Notes: generated from the letters alone by a model not told the origin. 64,000 nt of DNA from Curtobacterium salicis (GCF_011759505.1 NZ_JAAOYO010000002.1:682001-746000); one strand, 5' to 3'; positions 1 to 8,827 are shown, counted from the stretch's first letter. Program-made: numbers and translations.

Positions 1-576
1 TCGCTGGCCGCCTGGATCGGCATGTACGCGCTGTTCCTCATCCTCAAGCCGATCTCGAAGCGGGCGATCACCGCCGTCCGCCGTCCGCTCCGGGTGGTGT
101 TCGGCGGCTGGCTGACCCCGGCGCTCCTCGGCGTGGTGCAGATGGCCGCACTGTTCCTCATCGTCCGGTACGCCCTGGACCTCGACGTGGTGCACGCCGG
201 CGGGACCGTCGGCATCATGATCCTGGCGTCGGCGACCTTCGCGGCGATCATCATGACGCTCAACGTGCTGCTCGGCTCCGTCGGACAGTTCCTCGGCCTG
301 GTGCTCATGCTCATCCAGCTCGTCACCGCGGGCGGCACCTTCCCGTGGCAGACCCTGCCGGGGCCGCTCGCCGCGCTGCACTTCGCCCTGCCGATGACGT
401 ACTCGGTCGATGCGATCCGGCAGACGATGTACGGCGGGTCACTGGCCACGGCCTGGAGCGACGCGGGCGTCCTGCTCTGCTGGCTGCTCGGGGCGCTGCT
501 CGTGTCGTACCTCGTCACGGCACGGCAGACGCGGACGCGGACGCTGCGCGACCTGCGGCCGAGCCTGATCGGCTGA
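1..576 (+). CDS. YhgE/Pip-family membrane protein, C-terminal part
   Basis: The reading frame is open from the first base, so the gene begins before the window and only about 191 C-terminal residues are seen. They contain five to six hydrophobic segments, including a long stretch around residues 65-105, and end in a short Arg-rich cytoplasmic tail. This pattern, with a conserved Pro/Trp-rich loop (GGTFPWQTLPGPLAALH region) before the last spans, matches the C-terminal membrane domain of YhgE/Pip (phage-infection-protein-like, ABC-2-type fold) proteins, which are thought to act in envelope export or ESX-type secretion. The function in this organism is not established. Family assignment is from recognition of the tail only. 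Confidence 0.7.
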   Translation, partial: SLAAWIGMYALFLILKPISKRAITAVRRPLRVVFGGWLTPALLGVVQMAALFLIVRYALDLDVVHAGGTVGIMILASATFAAIIMTLNVLLGSVGQFLGLVLMLIQLVTAGGTFPWQTLPGPLAALHFALPMTYSVDAIRQTMYGGSLATAWSDAGVLLCWLLGALLVSYLVTARQTRTRTLRDLRPSLIG

Positions 577-667
577 CCCGGGCCCGGGCCGGCGCCGGCG
601 CCCGGGCTGGCGGCTCCCAGGCTGGCGTGGGCTGCGCACCGGCTGCCGGCGTGGAGCGCGACAGCGC

Positions 668-698
668 TACGATCGTCGGGACGCACCCGGCGGGTGCG
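668..698 (+). promoter_or_regulatory. Possible promoter and operator of the LacI-type gene
   Basis: A TACGAT box (668-673) resembles a -10 hexamer. Nine bases downstream is an 8-bp inverted repeat, CGCACCCG-G-CGGGTGCG (682-698), that would lie over the transcription start. LacI-family regulators usually bind short palindromes and often repress themselves, so this is a candidate autoregulatory operator. The link is inference from position. Confidence 0.35.
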
Positions 699-714
699 CA
701 GCCGGAGGTCGAGG

Positions 715-1740
715 ATGACGATGGGGAACACCAAGCCCGCGACGATCTACGACGTCGCCGCTCGCGCGGGGGTGTCGAAGTCGCTCGTGTCCCTCGTGTT
801 GCAGCGGTCACCCCGGGTCAGCGAGCAGCGTCGGGCAGCCGTCCTCGCCGCGATCCAGGAGCTCGACTACCGTCCGTCGACCGCGGCGGTGTCGCTCGCC
901 GGCACCCGCTCCCGGACGATCGGCGTGGTGCTCGACGACTTCCGCAACCAGTGGTTCGTCGACCTGCTCACCGGCCTCCGCGAATCGCTCCAGGACCAGG
1001 GACACCGCCTCGTCGTCGCGGACCGTTTCCTCAACACCGGGCTCGACGTCTCCCCGGTCGAGGGGTTCCTGTCGATGCGGGTCGAGGGCCTCGTGATCGC
1101 CGGCGAACCGGACCCGGACCTCGTCGTCCCCGCCAGCACCCCGGTCGTCGTCGCGGGTGGGCGGGCAGCGCTGCCGCGGGCCGACACGGTGGCGAACGAC
1201 GACCTGGCCGGCGGCCGGATGGCGGCCGAGCACCTCATCGAGCTCGGGCACGTGCGGCTCGGGTTCGTCGGCGGGCAGTCGGCAGCGAGTGACGCCCGGC
1301 TCGAGGGCTGGCGTGCGGGCATCGCCGCCGAGCTGGCGACCGGCGGGACGACCGGCGCGTCGGTCAGTGGCGTCGCGGTCGTGCTGGCCGCCGACGTCAC
1401 CGAGGAGACCGGCGTCACCGGCACCCACCGCCTGCTGGACGAACACCCCGACGTGACGGCGGTGTTCGCCGCGAACGACGTCACCGCCCTCGGCGCGATG
1501 TCCGCGATCGCCGAACGGGGCCTCCGCGTCCCCGAGGACATCTCGGTGATCGGGTACGACGACACCCCGATCGCGGCCTCTCGCTACGTCGGTCTCACGA
1601 GCATCGACGACCGGAGCATCGACATCGGCCGTGGTGCCGGCGCGCGGTTGCTCGAGCGGATCGCGGACCCGGCGTTGCCCACCACCGAGGTGCTCGTCGA
1701 GCCGAGGCTCGTCGCCCGCCGCACCACCGCGCGGCGCTAG
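715..1740 (+). CDS. LacI-family transcriptional regulator
   Basis: The 341-residue product has the classical LacI layout: an N-terminal helix-turn-helix ([20 protein letters not shown], about residues 8-27) followed by a periplasmic-binding-protein-like effector domain with the expected motifs (GVVLDDF near 70, LGFVGG near 185, [12 protein letters not shown] near 255, GYDDTP near 285). Such proteins repress sugar-use genes until a sugar binds. A GGAGG at 704-708 sits 6 bases before ATG 715; ATG 721 (after GAGG 711-714) is an equally spaced alternative, while GTG 694 lacks a site. No sugar operon is adjacent, so the regulon is unknown; control of itself or of a distant locus is likely. Confidence 0.88.
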   Translation: MTMGNTKPATIYDVAARAGVSKSLVSLVLQRSPRVSEQRRAAVLAAIQELDYRPSTAAVSLAGTRSRTIGVVLDDFRNQWFVDLLTGLRESLQDQGHRLVVADRFLNTGLDVSPVEGFLSMRVEGLVIAGEPDPDLVVPASTPVVVAGGRAALPRADTVANDDLAGGRMAAEHLIELGHVRLGFVGGQSAASDARLEGWRAGIAAELATGGTTGASVSGVAVVLAADVTEETGVTGTHRLLDEHPDVTAVFAANDVTALGAMSAIAERGLRVPEDISVIGYDDTPIAASRYVGLTSIDDRSIDIGRGAGARLLERIADPALPTTEVLVEPRLVARRTTARR

Positions 1741-1790
1741 CCCGGCGCGACCCCGGGCGCAGCCCGGGCGCAGCCCGGCGCGAGCGGGGG

Positions 1791-1853
1791 CGCCGAGGTC
1801 GCAGAATCGTGCACCCTCGACGCCCGAGAACGCGACATTCTGCAACCTCGGCG
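1791..1853. repeat. Intergenic inverted repeat (REP/terminator-like)
   Basis: Arms at 1791-1807 and 1837-1853 (CGCCGAGGTCGCAGAAT against ATTCTGCAACCTCGGCG) match at 16 of 17 positions around a 29-base loop that itself contains CTCG-N5-CGAG. A further partial copy of the right arm (TGCGACCTCGGCGG) follows at about 1878. It lies between the convergent lacI-type and methyltransferase genes, so it could end transcription from both sides, or be a member of a dispersed REP-like family. Upstream of it, 1745-1780 is a run of near-repeated GGGCGCAGCCC units. Confidence 0.5.
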
Positions 1854-1929
1854 GGACGCACGCGGCGAGTCGTGCGACCTCGGCGGCCACCACGCGGCAC
1901 CACCCCGCCCCGCCGGCGCCCGCCAACCG

Positions 1930-2604
1930 TCAGGCGGGGAGCTCCGCGTGCCGGACGACCCAGCTGTGCATGACGATCGCCGCCGCAGCCGAGGCGTTGA
2001 TGCTCCGCGTCGACCCGAACTGCGTGATCTCGAGGTGCCCGTCCGCGCCCGCGACGGCCTCGTCGGTGAGCCCCGGCCCCTCCTGCCCGAACAGGAACAC
2101 GCACCGCTCCGGGATCTCCGCCGTCTCGATGCGCGAGGCCCCGGGTGTGTTGTCGATCGCGATGACGGGCCGCCCCTCGGCACGCATGACCTCGAGGAAC
2201 GTGGCCACGTCCTCGTGGTGCCGGACGTGCTGGTACCGGTCGGTGACCATCGCCCCGCGTCGGTTCCAGCGACGACGTCCGATGATGTGCACGGTGCCGG
2301 CGAGGAACGCGTTCGCCGTCCGGACGATCGACCCGATGTTCAGGTCGTGCTGCCAGTTCTCGATCGCCACGTCGAAGTCGTGCCGGCGGGTGTCCAGGTC
2401 GGCGACGATCGCCGCCATGCTCCAGTACCGGAAGCGGTCGACGACGTTGCGGGTGTCGCCGTGCTCGAGCAGTTCCGGGTCGTACCGGTCGCCTTCGGGC
2501 CACGGCCGCGGGTGCGGTCCGACGCCGTGCGTCGTCGCCTCGTGGGTGGGTGGGAGCGCCGGCGTCGGCTCCGGCAGGTCGCCGGACGGGAGGCCCTGGG
2601 TCAC
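1930..2604 (-). CDS. SpoU/TrmH-family RNA 2'-O-methyltransferase
   Basis: The 224-residue product shows the SPOUT (SpoU) signature set: motif 1 NIGSIVRTANAF, motif 2 VFLFGQEGPGL and motif 3 ITQFGSTRSINASAAAAI, forming the knotted SAM-binding site of rRNA/tRNA ribose 2'-O-methyltransferases. It lacks the N-terminal L30e-like RNA-binding domain seen in RlmB, having instead about 60 residues of its own. The exact target nucleotide cannot be told. The GTG start at 2604 was chosen because a TACGCT box (minus strand, 2611-2616) precedes it by 6 bases, the arrangement of a leaderless transcript, and no Shine-Dalgarno is present. It is divergent from the HAD phosphatase gene. Confidence 0.88.
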   Translation of the reverse strand: MTQGLPSGDLPEPTPALPPTHEATTHGVGPHPRPWPEGDRYDPELLEHGDTRNVVDRFRYWSMAAIVADLDTRRHDFDVAIENWQHDLNIGSIVRTANAFLAGTVHIIGRRRWNRRGAMVTDRYQHVRHHEDVATFLEVMRAEGRPVIAIDNTPGASRIETAEIPERCVFLFGQEGPGLTDEAVAGADGHLEITQFGSTRSINASAAAAIVMHSWVVRHAELPA

Positions 2605-2610
2605 GTGACC

Positions 2611-2670
2611 AGCGTACGGTGCGTCCGCCGCGCCTCCCGTCCGGCCGCCGGCGGCCGCCCGCACTACGCT
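2611..2670. promoter_or_regulatory. Divergent leaderless promoters (methyltransferase / HAD gene)
   Basis: Two identical TACGCT boxes face outward: minus strand 2611-2616, 6 bases before GTG 2604, and plus strand 2665-2670, 6 bases before ATG 2677. Neither gene has a ribosome binding site. This is the geometry of a -10 element whose transcript starts at or next to the start codon. No convincing -35 box is visible. Confidence 0.55.
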
Positions 2671-2676
2671 GACCCC

Positions 2677-3474
2677 ATGGCATCCCGCGACGAGGTCGAG
2701 TGCTGGCTGACCGACATGGACGGCGTGCTCGTCCACGAGAACCAGGCGCTCCCCGGCGCGCCGGAGCTGATCCGGCAGTGGCAGGACCAGGGCACCGAGT
2801 TCCTCGTCCTCACGAACAACTCGATCTTCACCCCGCGTGACCTCAGCGCGCGGCTCCGCTGGTCGGGGCTCGAGGTGCCCGAGGAACGCATCTGGACCTC
2901 CGCCCTCGCGACGGCTGACTTCTGCGCCTCGCAGATGCCGAACGGGTCGGCGTTCGTGATCGGCGAGGCCGGCATGACGACGGCGCTGCACGAGGCCGGT
3001 TTCATCATGACCGAGACCGCGCCGGACTACGTCGTCGTCGGCGAGACCCGCAACTACTCGTTCGAGGCGATCACGAAGGCGGTCCGGCTGATCCTCGGCG
3101 GCGCCCGGTTCATCGTGACGAACCCCGACGCGACCGGTCCGAGCGCCGAGGGCGTCCTGCCGGCGACGGGTGCGATCGCCGCGATGATCGAGAAGGCCAC
3201 CGGCAAGCAGCCCTACGTCGTGGGCAAGCCGAACCCGATGATGTTCCGCTCGGCGATGAACCGGATCGGCGCGCACTCCGAGAACACCGGCATGATCGGC
3301 GACCGGATGGACACCGACGTGCAGGCCGGCATCGAGGCGGGGCTCCACACCGTGCTCGTCATGACCGGCATCAGCGACCAGGCCGAGATCGACAAGTACC
3401 CGTTCCGCCCGAGCGAGGTCATCGCGGGCGTGCACGAACTCCTCCACACGGAGCCGTACGAGGTCGAGATCTAG
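2677..3474 (+). CDS. HAD-IIA family hydrolase (NagD-like)
   Basis: The 265-residue protein has all four HAD motifs: TDMDGVL (nucleophile Asp, about residues 12-18), LTNNS (motif II, near 48), the Lys of GKPNP (motif III, near 188) and GDRMDTDVQAG (motif IV, near 210), with the C2-type cap between motifs II and III that defines subfamily IIA. Relatives include NagD, phosphoglycolate and 4-nitrophenyl phosphatases, so it is a cytoplasmic phosphatase of small phosphorylated metabolites with unknown preferred substrate. The ATG at 2677 sits 6 bases after a TACGCT box. It ends 36 bases before the convergent glycosyltransferase. Confidence 0.9.
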   Translation: MASRDEVECWLTDMDGVLVHENQALPGAPELIRQWQDQGTEFLVLTNNSIFTPRDLSARLRWSGLEVPEERIWTSALATADFCASQMPNGSAFVIGEAGMTTALHEAGFIMTETAPDYVVVGETRNYSFEAITKAVRLILGGARFIVTNPDATGPSAEGVLPATGAIAAMIEKATGKQPYVVGKPNPMMFRSAMNRIGAHSENTGMIGDRMDTDVQAGIEAGLHTVLVMTGISDQAEIDKYPFRPSEVIAGVHELLHTEPYEVEI

Positions 3475-3487
3475 CGCGGCCTGCTCC

Positions 3488-3504
3488 CGGGCGTCCCTCG
3501 CCCG
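3488..3504. terminator. Short hairpin between convergent genes
   Basis: CGGGCG-TCCCT-CGCCCG forms a 6-bp GC stem in the 36-base gap between the convergent HAD and glycosyltransferase genes. It could serve as a weak bidirectional terminator; it has no T-tract. Confidence 0.4.
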
Positions 3505-3510
3505 TCGGGG

Positions 3511-4707
3511 TCAGAGGGACTCGAGCACGTCGAGCGCCCGCTGCACCCCGTGCTCCCGACGGACGAGTCGACCGACCTCGGCCGCCCGCTCCCGACGGGA
3601 CAGGGCGTCGTGCATCGCGGGCACGAGGGTGCGGGCCGACAGGCGGCGCAGCGGGACCGGGGCCGCGGCCACCCCCTGCCGATGCAACTGTGCGGCCCAG
3701 AACGGCTGGTCAGCGGTGACGGGCACGACGACGGCGGGCACGCCGGCCCGTGCGACGGCGTGCGAGGTCCCGGCCCCACCGTGGTGCACGACGAGCCTCG
3801 CACCGGGCAACACCGTGTCGAACGGCACCGACGGCACCGCGAGCACGTCGGGGCCGCGGCACTCCGCCGGGAGCGCGAGCCCGCCCCACCCGGTGACGAG
3901 CAGCACCCGCAGGCCGTGCGAGCGGGCGGCCGTGACGATCGCGCCGCCGCGGGCCGCCGCATCACCCCTCGCCATGGAGCCGAACGACGCGACGAGGAAC
4001 GGGCCGGTCGCCAGGAAGTCGCGGACGACGGGGTCGGGGGACGACACCGGCGTTCCCTCGTACCAGGCGCCGGTCTGGTGCACCCGTTCCGGCCAGTCGT
4101 CGGGCCGGGGCAGCAGCGCCGGACTCACGGCCATGAGGGTCGCGCGGGACGGGGACCGCCGGTCGGGACGACGACCGCTCGGCAGCTCGGCGGCGGCGCG
4201 TGCCACGTCGGCGTCGAAGAGGCGGGCGGCGGCGCGCGGCACGGCGTAGGTGACCCGGTTGCGGGCGCCGAGGTCGCGGGTGGCCGTGGGACCGCCGGCG
4301 GCGGGGAAGCGCTCGCTCGGGGTGGCGACCGGCTGGAACTCCACCAGCACGCGGGGCACGGCGAGCGAGTCCGCCACCATCGGCGCGCTGAGGACCAGCG
4401 GGTGGTGCACCACGACGTCGGGGGCGAAGGCGACGGTCTCCCGCACCGCGGCGGCGAGCATCCGTCGCATCCCGGGCCGCACCTCGGCGCGGACGTGGCG
4501 CGCGAGGCCCCAGGGGGTGCGACCGGCCGGGGAGAGCAGCCGCTGCACGTCCAGGCCGAGCGGCACGGTGTCCACCCCCTCGGGGACGTCCGCGTCGTCG
4601 GGCAGCGCCAGCCGTACCTCGTGACCGCGGGATGCGGCGTGCCGCGCCAGGGCGGCGAAGGGCTCCACGTCACCCCGGGTGCCGGCGGTGAGGAGCATCA
4701 TGCGCAT
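3511..4707 (-). CDS. GT1-family glycosyltransferase (CrtX/MGT-like)
   Basis: The 398-residue protein has the N-terminal acceptor half starting LLTAGTRGDVEPFAALARHAA (a typical GT1 G-D-x-x-P motif) and the C-terminal nucleotide-sugar half with the plant-secondary-product-like motif HHGGAGTSHAVARAGVP followed by VTADQPFWAAQL, near residues 300-335. Macrolide, sterol and carotenoid (CrtX) glycosyltransferases share this architecture, using UDP- or dTDP-sugars. It is divergent, 62 bases away, from a CrtEb-like prenyltransferase and a carotenoid desaturase-like gene, so glycosylation of a C50 carotenoid hydroxyl is the favoured role; this is inference. ATG 4707 was chosen as first of three nearby ATGs; 4701 and 4698 are possible. 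Confidence 0.85.
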   Translation of the reverse strand: MRMMLLTAGTRGDVEPFAALARHAASRGHEVRLALPDDADVPEGVDTVPLGLDVQRLLSPAGRTPWGLARHVRAEVRPGMRRMLAAAVRETVAFAPDVVVHHPLVLSAPMVADSLAVPRVLVEFQPVATPSERFPAAGGPTATRDLGARNRVTYAVPRAAARLFDADVARAAAELPSGRRPDRRSPSRATLMAVSPALLPRPDDWPERVHQTGAWYEGTPVSSPDPVVRDFLATGPFLVASFGSMARGDAAARGGAIVTAARSHGLRVLLVTGWGGLALPAECRGPDVLAVPSVPFDTVLPGARLVVHHGGAGTSHAVARAGVPAVVVPVTADQPFWAAQLHRQGVAAAPVPLRRLSARTLVPAMHDALSRRERAAEVGRLVRREHGVQRALDVLESL

Positions 4708-4756
4708 CCGCCCAGTGTGGCCCGGAAGCCGTCGCCCGGCGTCCATGCGGGCCGGG

Positions 4757-4762
4757 TACGCT
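4757..4762 (+). promoter_or_regulatory. Leaderless-type -10 box of the prenyltransferase operon
   Basis: TACGCT lies 7 bases before GTG 4770 and no Shine-Dalgarno is present, as at other leaderless-looking genes in this window. Confidence 0.5.
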
Positions 4763-4769
4763 CGGGCCC

Positions 4770-5666
4770 GTGGCTGACGGCAGTGAGCGGATACTGCGAA
4801 CCGCTCCGTCCGGAGTCGGTCTGGCCGTGCGCCGCCTGGTGCTCATCTCGCGACCGGTGCTGTGGATCAACACCATCGGCTCCGGTCTCGTCGCCGTGTG
4901 GCTCACCGGCACGCTGTTCGACCTCCGGGCCCTGCCGGTCATCCTGTGGCTCACGCTGCCGTTCAACCTGCTCATCTACGGCGTCAACGACATCTACGAC
5001 CAGGACACCGACGCGGCCAACCCCCGCAAGGGCTCCATCGAGGGTGCTCGGATCCGGCAGTCCGAGGTCCGACTCATCGCCTGGGCCGTCGCGATCGTCA
5101 ACGTCCCGTTCCTCGCGACCTTCGCCCTCACGCTGCCGCCCCTCGCGAACGCGGCGATCCTGCTCTACGTGGGCGTCTTCGTCTTCTACTCGGCACCGCC
5201 GCTGCGCTTCAAGGCGCGGCCCTTCCTCGACTCGCTGAGCAACGCGGCCTACGCCCTGCCACTGGTCATCGTGCCCGCGGCCCTCGCGGTGACGCCGGTC
5301 TGGCCCGCCGCCCTCGGCCTGATGGCCTGGAGCGTGGCCAAGCACGCCTTCGACGCGGTCCAGGACATCGCGGAGGACCGGGACGCGGGCATCACCACCA
5401 CCGCGGTGCTGCTCGGCTCCCGCGGGACGGCCCTGTGGAGCGGGTCCTGGTGGATCGTGTCCACCGCGCTGTTCGCCGTGGTGAGCGTGCCCGTGGCCGC
5501 GGTCAACCTCCTGATCGCCGGCGTCCTCGTGGTGAGCCTGCTGCGCGACCCGACGCCGGAGACCGGTCACCGGCTCTACCGGCTGTCGGTCGCGTTCCCG
5601 TACATCGCGGGGGCGTTCGCCGGGGTGCTCCTCATGGTCTCGATCGTGCTGGTGGGCGCCCCGTGA
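4770..5666 (+). CDS. crtEb: UbiA-family prenyltransferase, lycopene-elongase (CrtEb/LyeJ) type
   Basis: The 298-residue polytopic protein has the UbiA aspartate motif YGVNDIYDQDTDAANPRKG (about residues 70-88) and the second motif DAVQDIAEDRDAGI (near 196-209), plus YSAPPLRFKARPF. These stretches, with SRPVLWINT near residue 27, closely resemble CrtEb of Corynebacterium glutamicum as I remember it. CrtEb/LyeJ enzymes add dimethylallyl units from DMAPP to both ends of lycopene in the membrane, giving acyclic C50 carotenoids. The stop overlaps the next gene by GTGA, so the two are translationally coupled. No crtE, crtB or cyclase is in the window, so precursor supply must be encoded elsewhere. 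Confidence 0.8.
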   Translation: MADGSERILRTAPSGVGLAVRRLVLISRPVLWINTIGSGLVAVWLTGTLFDLRALPVILWLTLPFNLLIYGVNDIYDQDTDAANPRKGSIEGARIRQSEVRLIAWAVAIVNVPFLATFALTLPPLANAAILLYVGVFVFYSAPPLRFKARPFLDSLSNAAYALPLVIVPAALAVTPVWPAALGLMAWSVAKHAFDAVQDIAEDRDAGITTTAVLLGSRGTALWSGSWWIVSTALFAVVSVPVAAVNLLIAGVLVVSLLRDPTPETGHRLYRLSVAFPYIAGAFAGVLLMVSIVLVGAP

Positions 5667-7096
5667 GCCGCGTCGTCGTGGTCGGCGGCGGGATCGGTGG
5701 GCTCACCGCCGCCGCGCTGCTGGCGCACGCGGGCCACCGCGTCACCCTGCTCGAGGCCGCCCCCGAGCTCGGCGGCAAGAGCCGTCGCATCCAGCTCGGC
5801 GCGGACCGCATCGACACCGGGCCGTCGCTGGTGACCTTCCCGGCGGTGTGGGACGAGCTGCTGCGGCGGCTCGGCGACGGCGGGCGCACCTCCGACCGCA
5901 CCCGTGCCGACGGCCACCTCGACCTGGTGCGGATGCCCGAGGTGGGCCGCTACTACTACACGGGCGACGAGACCTCCCTGCCGGTGGCCCCCGACCACCC
6001 CTGGTACCCCGCCTGGCGACGGTTCTCGGACCTGCACGCGCCCCTCGCCGACGACGTCACCGAGCTGCTGCTCGCCGACCCCCTCGACCGAGCGGCCCTC
6101 CCGGCGCTCCGGAGACTGCTGGCGGTCTACGGCTCGCGCCTCACCACCCGTGCGTACCTCGACGGCCTGCCGTGGCTGCCGGACGGGCTGCGCGAGATCA
6201 TCGCGATCCACACCCTCAACGCGGGCGTCTCGCCCGCACGCACCCCCGCCCTCTACGCGAGCATGCCGGCGATCATGGCGGAGACCGGCGCCTGGGTACC
6301 GCGCGGCGGGGTGTACGAGATCGTGCTCGCGCTGGGCCGGCTGGCCGAGGCGGCCGGGGTCGACATCCGCACCGGCGAAGCGGTCACCCGCATCGAGCGC
6401 GGCTCGGTCACCACCGCCGCCGGGCACCATCCCGCCGACCTCGTCGTCAGTGCGCTGGACGCCGACCGGCTCGCCACGCTCACCGCTCCGTCGCGGCTCC
6501 CCACGCTCCCCCGACTGCGCCCCCGTACCCTCTCCTGCTCGGCGATCGCGGTCTACGGGGTGCTGCGGGAGGAGCTGCCGGCCGACTTCCCGACGCACAG
6601 CGTGGTGCTGCCGACGAAGCCGGCCGCGCTGCACCGCAGCCTCGAGGCGGGCGACGAGCCGGCGGACACCATGGTGTTCGTGAACCAGTACCGCGCGGGC
6701 GAGGTCTACCCGAACCCGCGCAGCACCGTGGGCATCCTGCTCACCGCGCCCGCCGACGGCGGTCACTACACGGCCGAGCACCCCTTCGTGCGGCGCGAGG
6801 TCGACCGCGTCTCGTCCGCGATGGGGCTCGACGGACCGCTCACCGACCTCCTCGACGAGCAGATGGTGCTCGATCCGCAGTACTACGCCGGGGGCGGCGA
6901 GCCCCACGGCGCGCTCTACGGGGCCGCGCGTCCGCCGTGGCTGAGCGGCCCGTTCCACCGCCCCTCGTACAACGACCCCTGGCGGCCCTGGCTGTGGCGG
7001 GTCGGCGCGTCGGTGCACCCCGGCGGCGGGATCCCGGCGGTGGTGGGCGGCGCGATGATCGCGGTGACCCGGCTGCTCAAGTCGACCCCGGCCTGA
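5663..7096 (+). CDS. FAD-dependent carotenoid desaturase-like protein (CrtI/CrtD family)
   Basis: The 477-residue product starts with a dinucleotide-binding fold [21 protein letters not shown] (residues 4-24) and [14 protein letters not shown], followed by [18 protein letters not shown]; the C-terminal [14 protein letters not shown] is the second FAD motif of the phytoene-desaturase family. It is shorter than typical CrtI (about 500-550), and the [13 protein letters not shown] stretch recalls CrtD-type 3,4-desaturases, which act with UbiA-type elongases in bacterioruberin synthesis. Start GTG 5663 overlaps the preceding stop. The product probably introduces double bases-conjugation (double bonds) into an elongated C50 carotenoid; whether it is a CrtI or a CrtD by function cannot be settled from sequence reading alone. 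Confidence 0.78.
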   Translation: MSRVVVVGGGIGGLTAAALLAHAGHRVTLLEAAPELGGKSRRIQLGADRIDTGPSLVTFPAVWDELLRRLGDGGRTSDRTRADGHLDLVRMPEVGRYYYTGDETSLPVAPDHPWYPAWRRFSDLHAPLADDVTELLLADPLDRAALPALRRLLAVYGSRLTTRAYLDGLPWLPDGLREIIAIHTLNAGVSPARTPALYASMPAIMAETGAWVPRGGVYEIVLALGRLAEAAGVDIRTGEAVTRIERGSVTTAAGHHPADLVVSALDADRLATLTAPSRLPTLPRLRPRTLSCSAIAVYGVLREELPADFPTHSVVLPTKPAALHRSLEAGDEPADTMVFVNQYRAGEVYPNPRSTVGILLTAPADGGHYTAEHPFVRREVDRVSSAMGLDGPLTDLLDEQMVLDPQYYAGGGEPHGALYGAARPPWLSGPFHRPSYNDPWRPWLWRVGASVHPGGGIPAVVGGAMIAVTRLLKSTPA

Positions 7097-7119
7097 CGGC
7101 CCGTGTCACACCGGGTGCC

Positions 7120-8031
7120 TCAGCGCGCCAGGGCGACGGGGTCCGTGCCGGCCGGGAGGCTCGCCCCACCCCCGTCGACGACGGTCCGGTCCATCGACGG
7201 CACGGTCCGCCACCGGCGCCGGAGCCGCCAGGCGCGGTCGTCCCGCCAGGCGACGACCGCCCCGGCGACGACGCCGAGCAGCAGCACCGCGAACGACGCC
7301 AGACCGACCAGTCCGACGAGGAAGAAGTCGAGCCCAGCACCGCGCGAGGCGCTGACCGCGATCGCGCCGAAGTCCCAGAACGCGTGCAGCAGCACCGGGG
7401 CGAGCAGGGTGCCGGTGAGTCGTCGCGCCAGGTACAGCGTCGACCCGAACGACGCGGCGAACACCACCTGCACCACCGTCTGGGCGACCGGGGCGCCGGC
7501 CAGGACGTTCACGAAGTGCAGCAGTCCGAACAGCACGCACGACGCGATCCACACCCCGAACTCGGGCAGACGACGCCGGAGTCCCACGAGCAGGACACCG
7601 CGGGTGAGCAGCTCCTCGAACACCCCGACGAGCAGCACCCCGACGGTGAGCAGCAGGAAGTAGTCCAGCGACTTCCCCGCCCAGTCGATCAGCGGCAGCC
7701 GTGCGATGCACACCGCCGCGATGAGGACCGGCGCCAGCACCGCCCACCGCGGGCGGCCACGTGTCGGGTCGACGGTCGCGATCCGCCACCAGCCGAGTGC
7801 GGTGACGAGCACGACCATGACCCCGGCGACGATCGACTCCGGCACCACCAGGTCGTGCAGGACGCTGTCGGTCGTCAGTCCGAGCGAGTCGTAGTCGTCG
7901 CTCGGGCGGGAGCGGACGATGCTGTACGTGGCGAAGAGCACCAGCGGGGCGATGCCGACGAGCAGCGACGGCGGGACCGGCCACCACCGTCGGCGGCGGA
8001 CGGCGGGAGGCTGCACGGGGGTCACCCTCAC
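7120..8031 (-). CDS. CPBP-family intramembrane metalloprotease
   Basis: The 303-residue protein has about eight membrane spans and the Abi/CPBP motif set: EELLTRG (motif 1, near residue 165), LLHFVN (motif 2, near 198) and HAFWD (motif 3, near 243), which supply the glutamate and histidines of the Rce1-like active site. Bacterial members are linked to peptide maturation, bacteriocin self-immunity or anti-sigma turnover, but no partner is evident here. It converges on the desaturase gene with 23 bases between. The start is GTG 8031; GTG 8025 is two codons in. No Shine-Dalgarno is evident. Confidence 0.85.
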   Translation of the reverse strand: MRVTPVQPPAVRRRRWWPVPPSLLVGIAPLVLFATYSIVRSRPSDDYDSLGLTTDSVLHDLVVPESIVAGVMVVLVTALGWWRIATVDPTRGRPRWAVLAPVLIAAVCIARLPLIDWAGKSLDYFLLLTVGVLLVGVFEELLTRGVLLVGLRRRLPEFGVWIASCVLFGLLHFVNVLAGAPVAQTVVQVVFAASFGSTLYLARRLTGTLLAPVLLHAFWDFGAIAVSASRGAGLDFFLVGLVGLASFAVLLLGVVAGAVVAWRDDRAWRLRRRWRTVPSMDRTVVDGGGASLPAGTDPVALAR

Positions 8032-8066
8032 GGTTGTACCAGTGTCGGCCGTCCCGGTGTCGGTCG

Positions 8067-8072
8067 TAGCAT
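8067..8072 (+). promoter_or_regulatory. Leaderless-type -10 box of the DtxR-family gene
   Basis: TAGCAT ends 6 bases before ATG 8079, with no ribosome binding site between; same geometry as the other TANNNT boxes noted in this window. Confidence 0.45.
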
Positions 8073-8078
8073 TGGCCC

Positions 8079-8774
8079 ATGCGCCTGCCCTCCCTCAGCA
8101 CCATGGCGGAGGACTACGTCAAGCTCGTCTGGAAGGCGAGCGAACGCGGCGGCGAAGGGGGTCTCGCCACGCGGGACATCGCCGCGGCCCTGCACGTGTC
8201 CGCCTCGACGGTGTCCGGCAACCTCCGGAAGCTCGACCGCGACGGGCTCATCGAGCACACGCTGTACCGCGGGGTGGTCCTCACTCCGCTCGGGCAGCAG
8301 GCCGCCGTCGCGATGGTCCGTCGGCACCGCCTGATCGAGACGTTCCTGGTCGAACGGCTCGGCTACTCGTGGGACGAGGTGCACACCGAGGCCGAAGCGC
8401 TCGAGCACGCCGTGTCGGAGACGTTCCTCGACCGGGTCGACGCCGACCTCGGGCACCCGACGCACGACCCGCACGGCGACCCGATCCCGAACGCGGACGG
8501 CGTCGTGCCGGACTCCCCCGGTGCCCTCCTCGGCACGGTCGACCCCGGCGTCTGCGGGACGGTCGAGCGGGTGTCCGACGACGACCCCGCGCTCCTCCGG
8601 TACTTCGACGAGCTCGGTGTCGGGCTGGGGACGCACCTGCGGGTCGAGCAGGTGCGGGACTACGCGGGGGTGGTGGCGGTCGCGCGGCGTGACGCCGGCG
8701 GGGCGGAGGCGCTGGTGGACCTCCCGGCCGCCGCCGCGACCGCGATCTGGCTGACGCCGGACGCTCCGCACTGA
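8079..8774 (+). CDS. DtxR/MntR-family metal-dependent regulator
   Basis: The 231-residue protein has the DtxR layout: an N-terminal winged helix (TRDIAAALHVSASTVSGNLRKLDRDGLIEH, about residues 30-60), a metal-binding/dimerisation domain with HRLIETFLVERLGYSWDEVHTEAEALEHAVS (near 88-118) and a C-terminal FeoA/SH3-like domain from about 155. Such proteins repress iron or manganese uptake genes when loaded with Fe2+ or Mn2+. The residue after the domain-2 segment, HPTHDPHGDPIPN, is the usual linker. Metal preference is not decidable by eye, and no transporter is adjacent. The ATG is directly preceded by a TAGCAT box and no ribosome binding site. Confidence 0.88.
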   Translation: MRLPSLSTMAEDYVKLVWKASERGGEGGLATRDIAAALHVSASTVSGNLRKLDRDGLIEHTLYRGVVLTPLGQQAAVAMVRRHRLIETFLVERLGYSWDEVHTEAEALEHAVSETFLDRVDADLGHPTHDPHGDPIPNADGVVPDSPGALLGTVDPGVCGTVERVSDDDPALLRYFDELGVGLGTHLRVEQVRDYAGVVAVARRDAGGAEALVDLPAAAATAIWLTPDAPH

Positions 8775-8827
8775 CCCGCGCGCAACGCTGAACGCGCGCG
8801 CCACGCTGACCCGCGCCCGCGCCCGCG

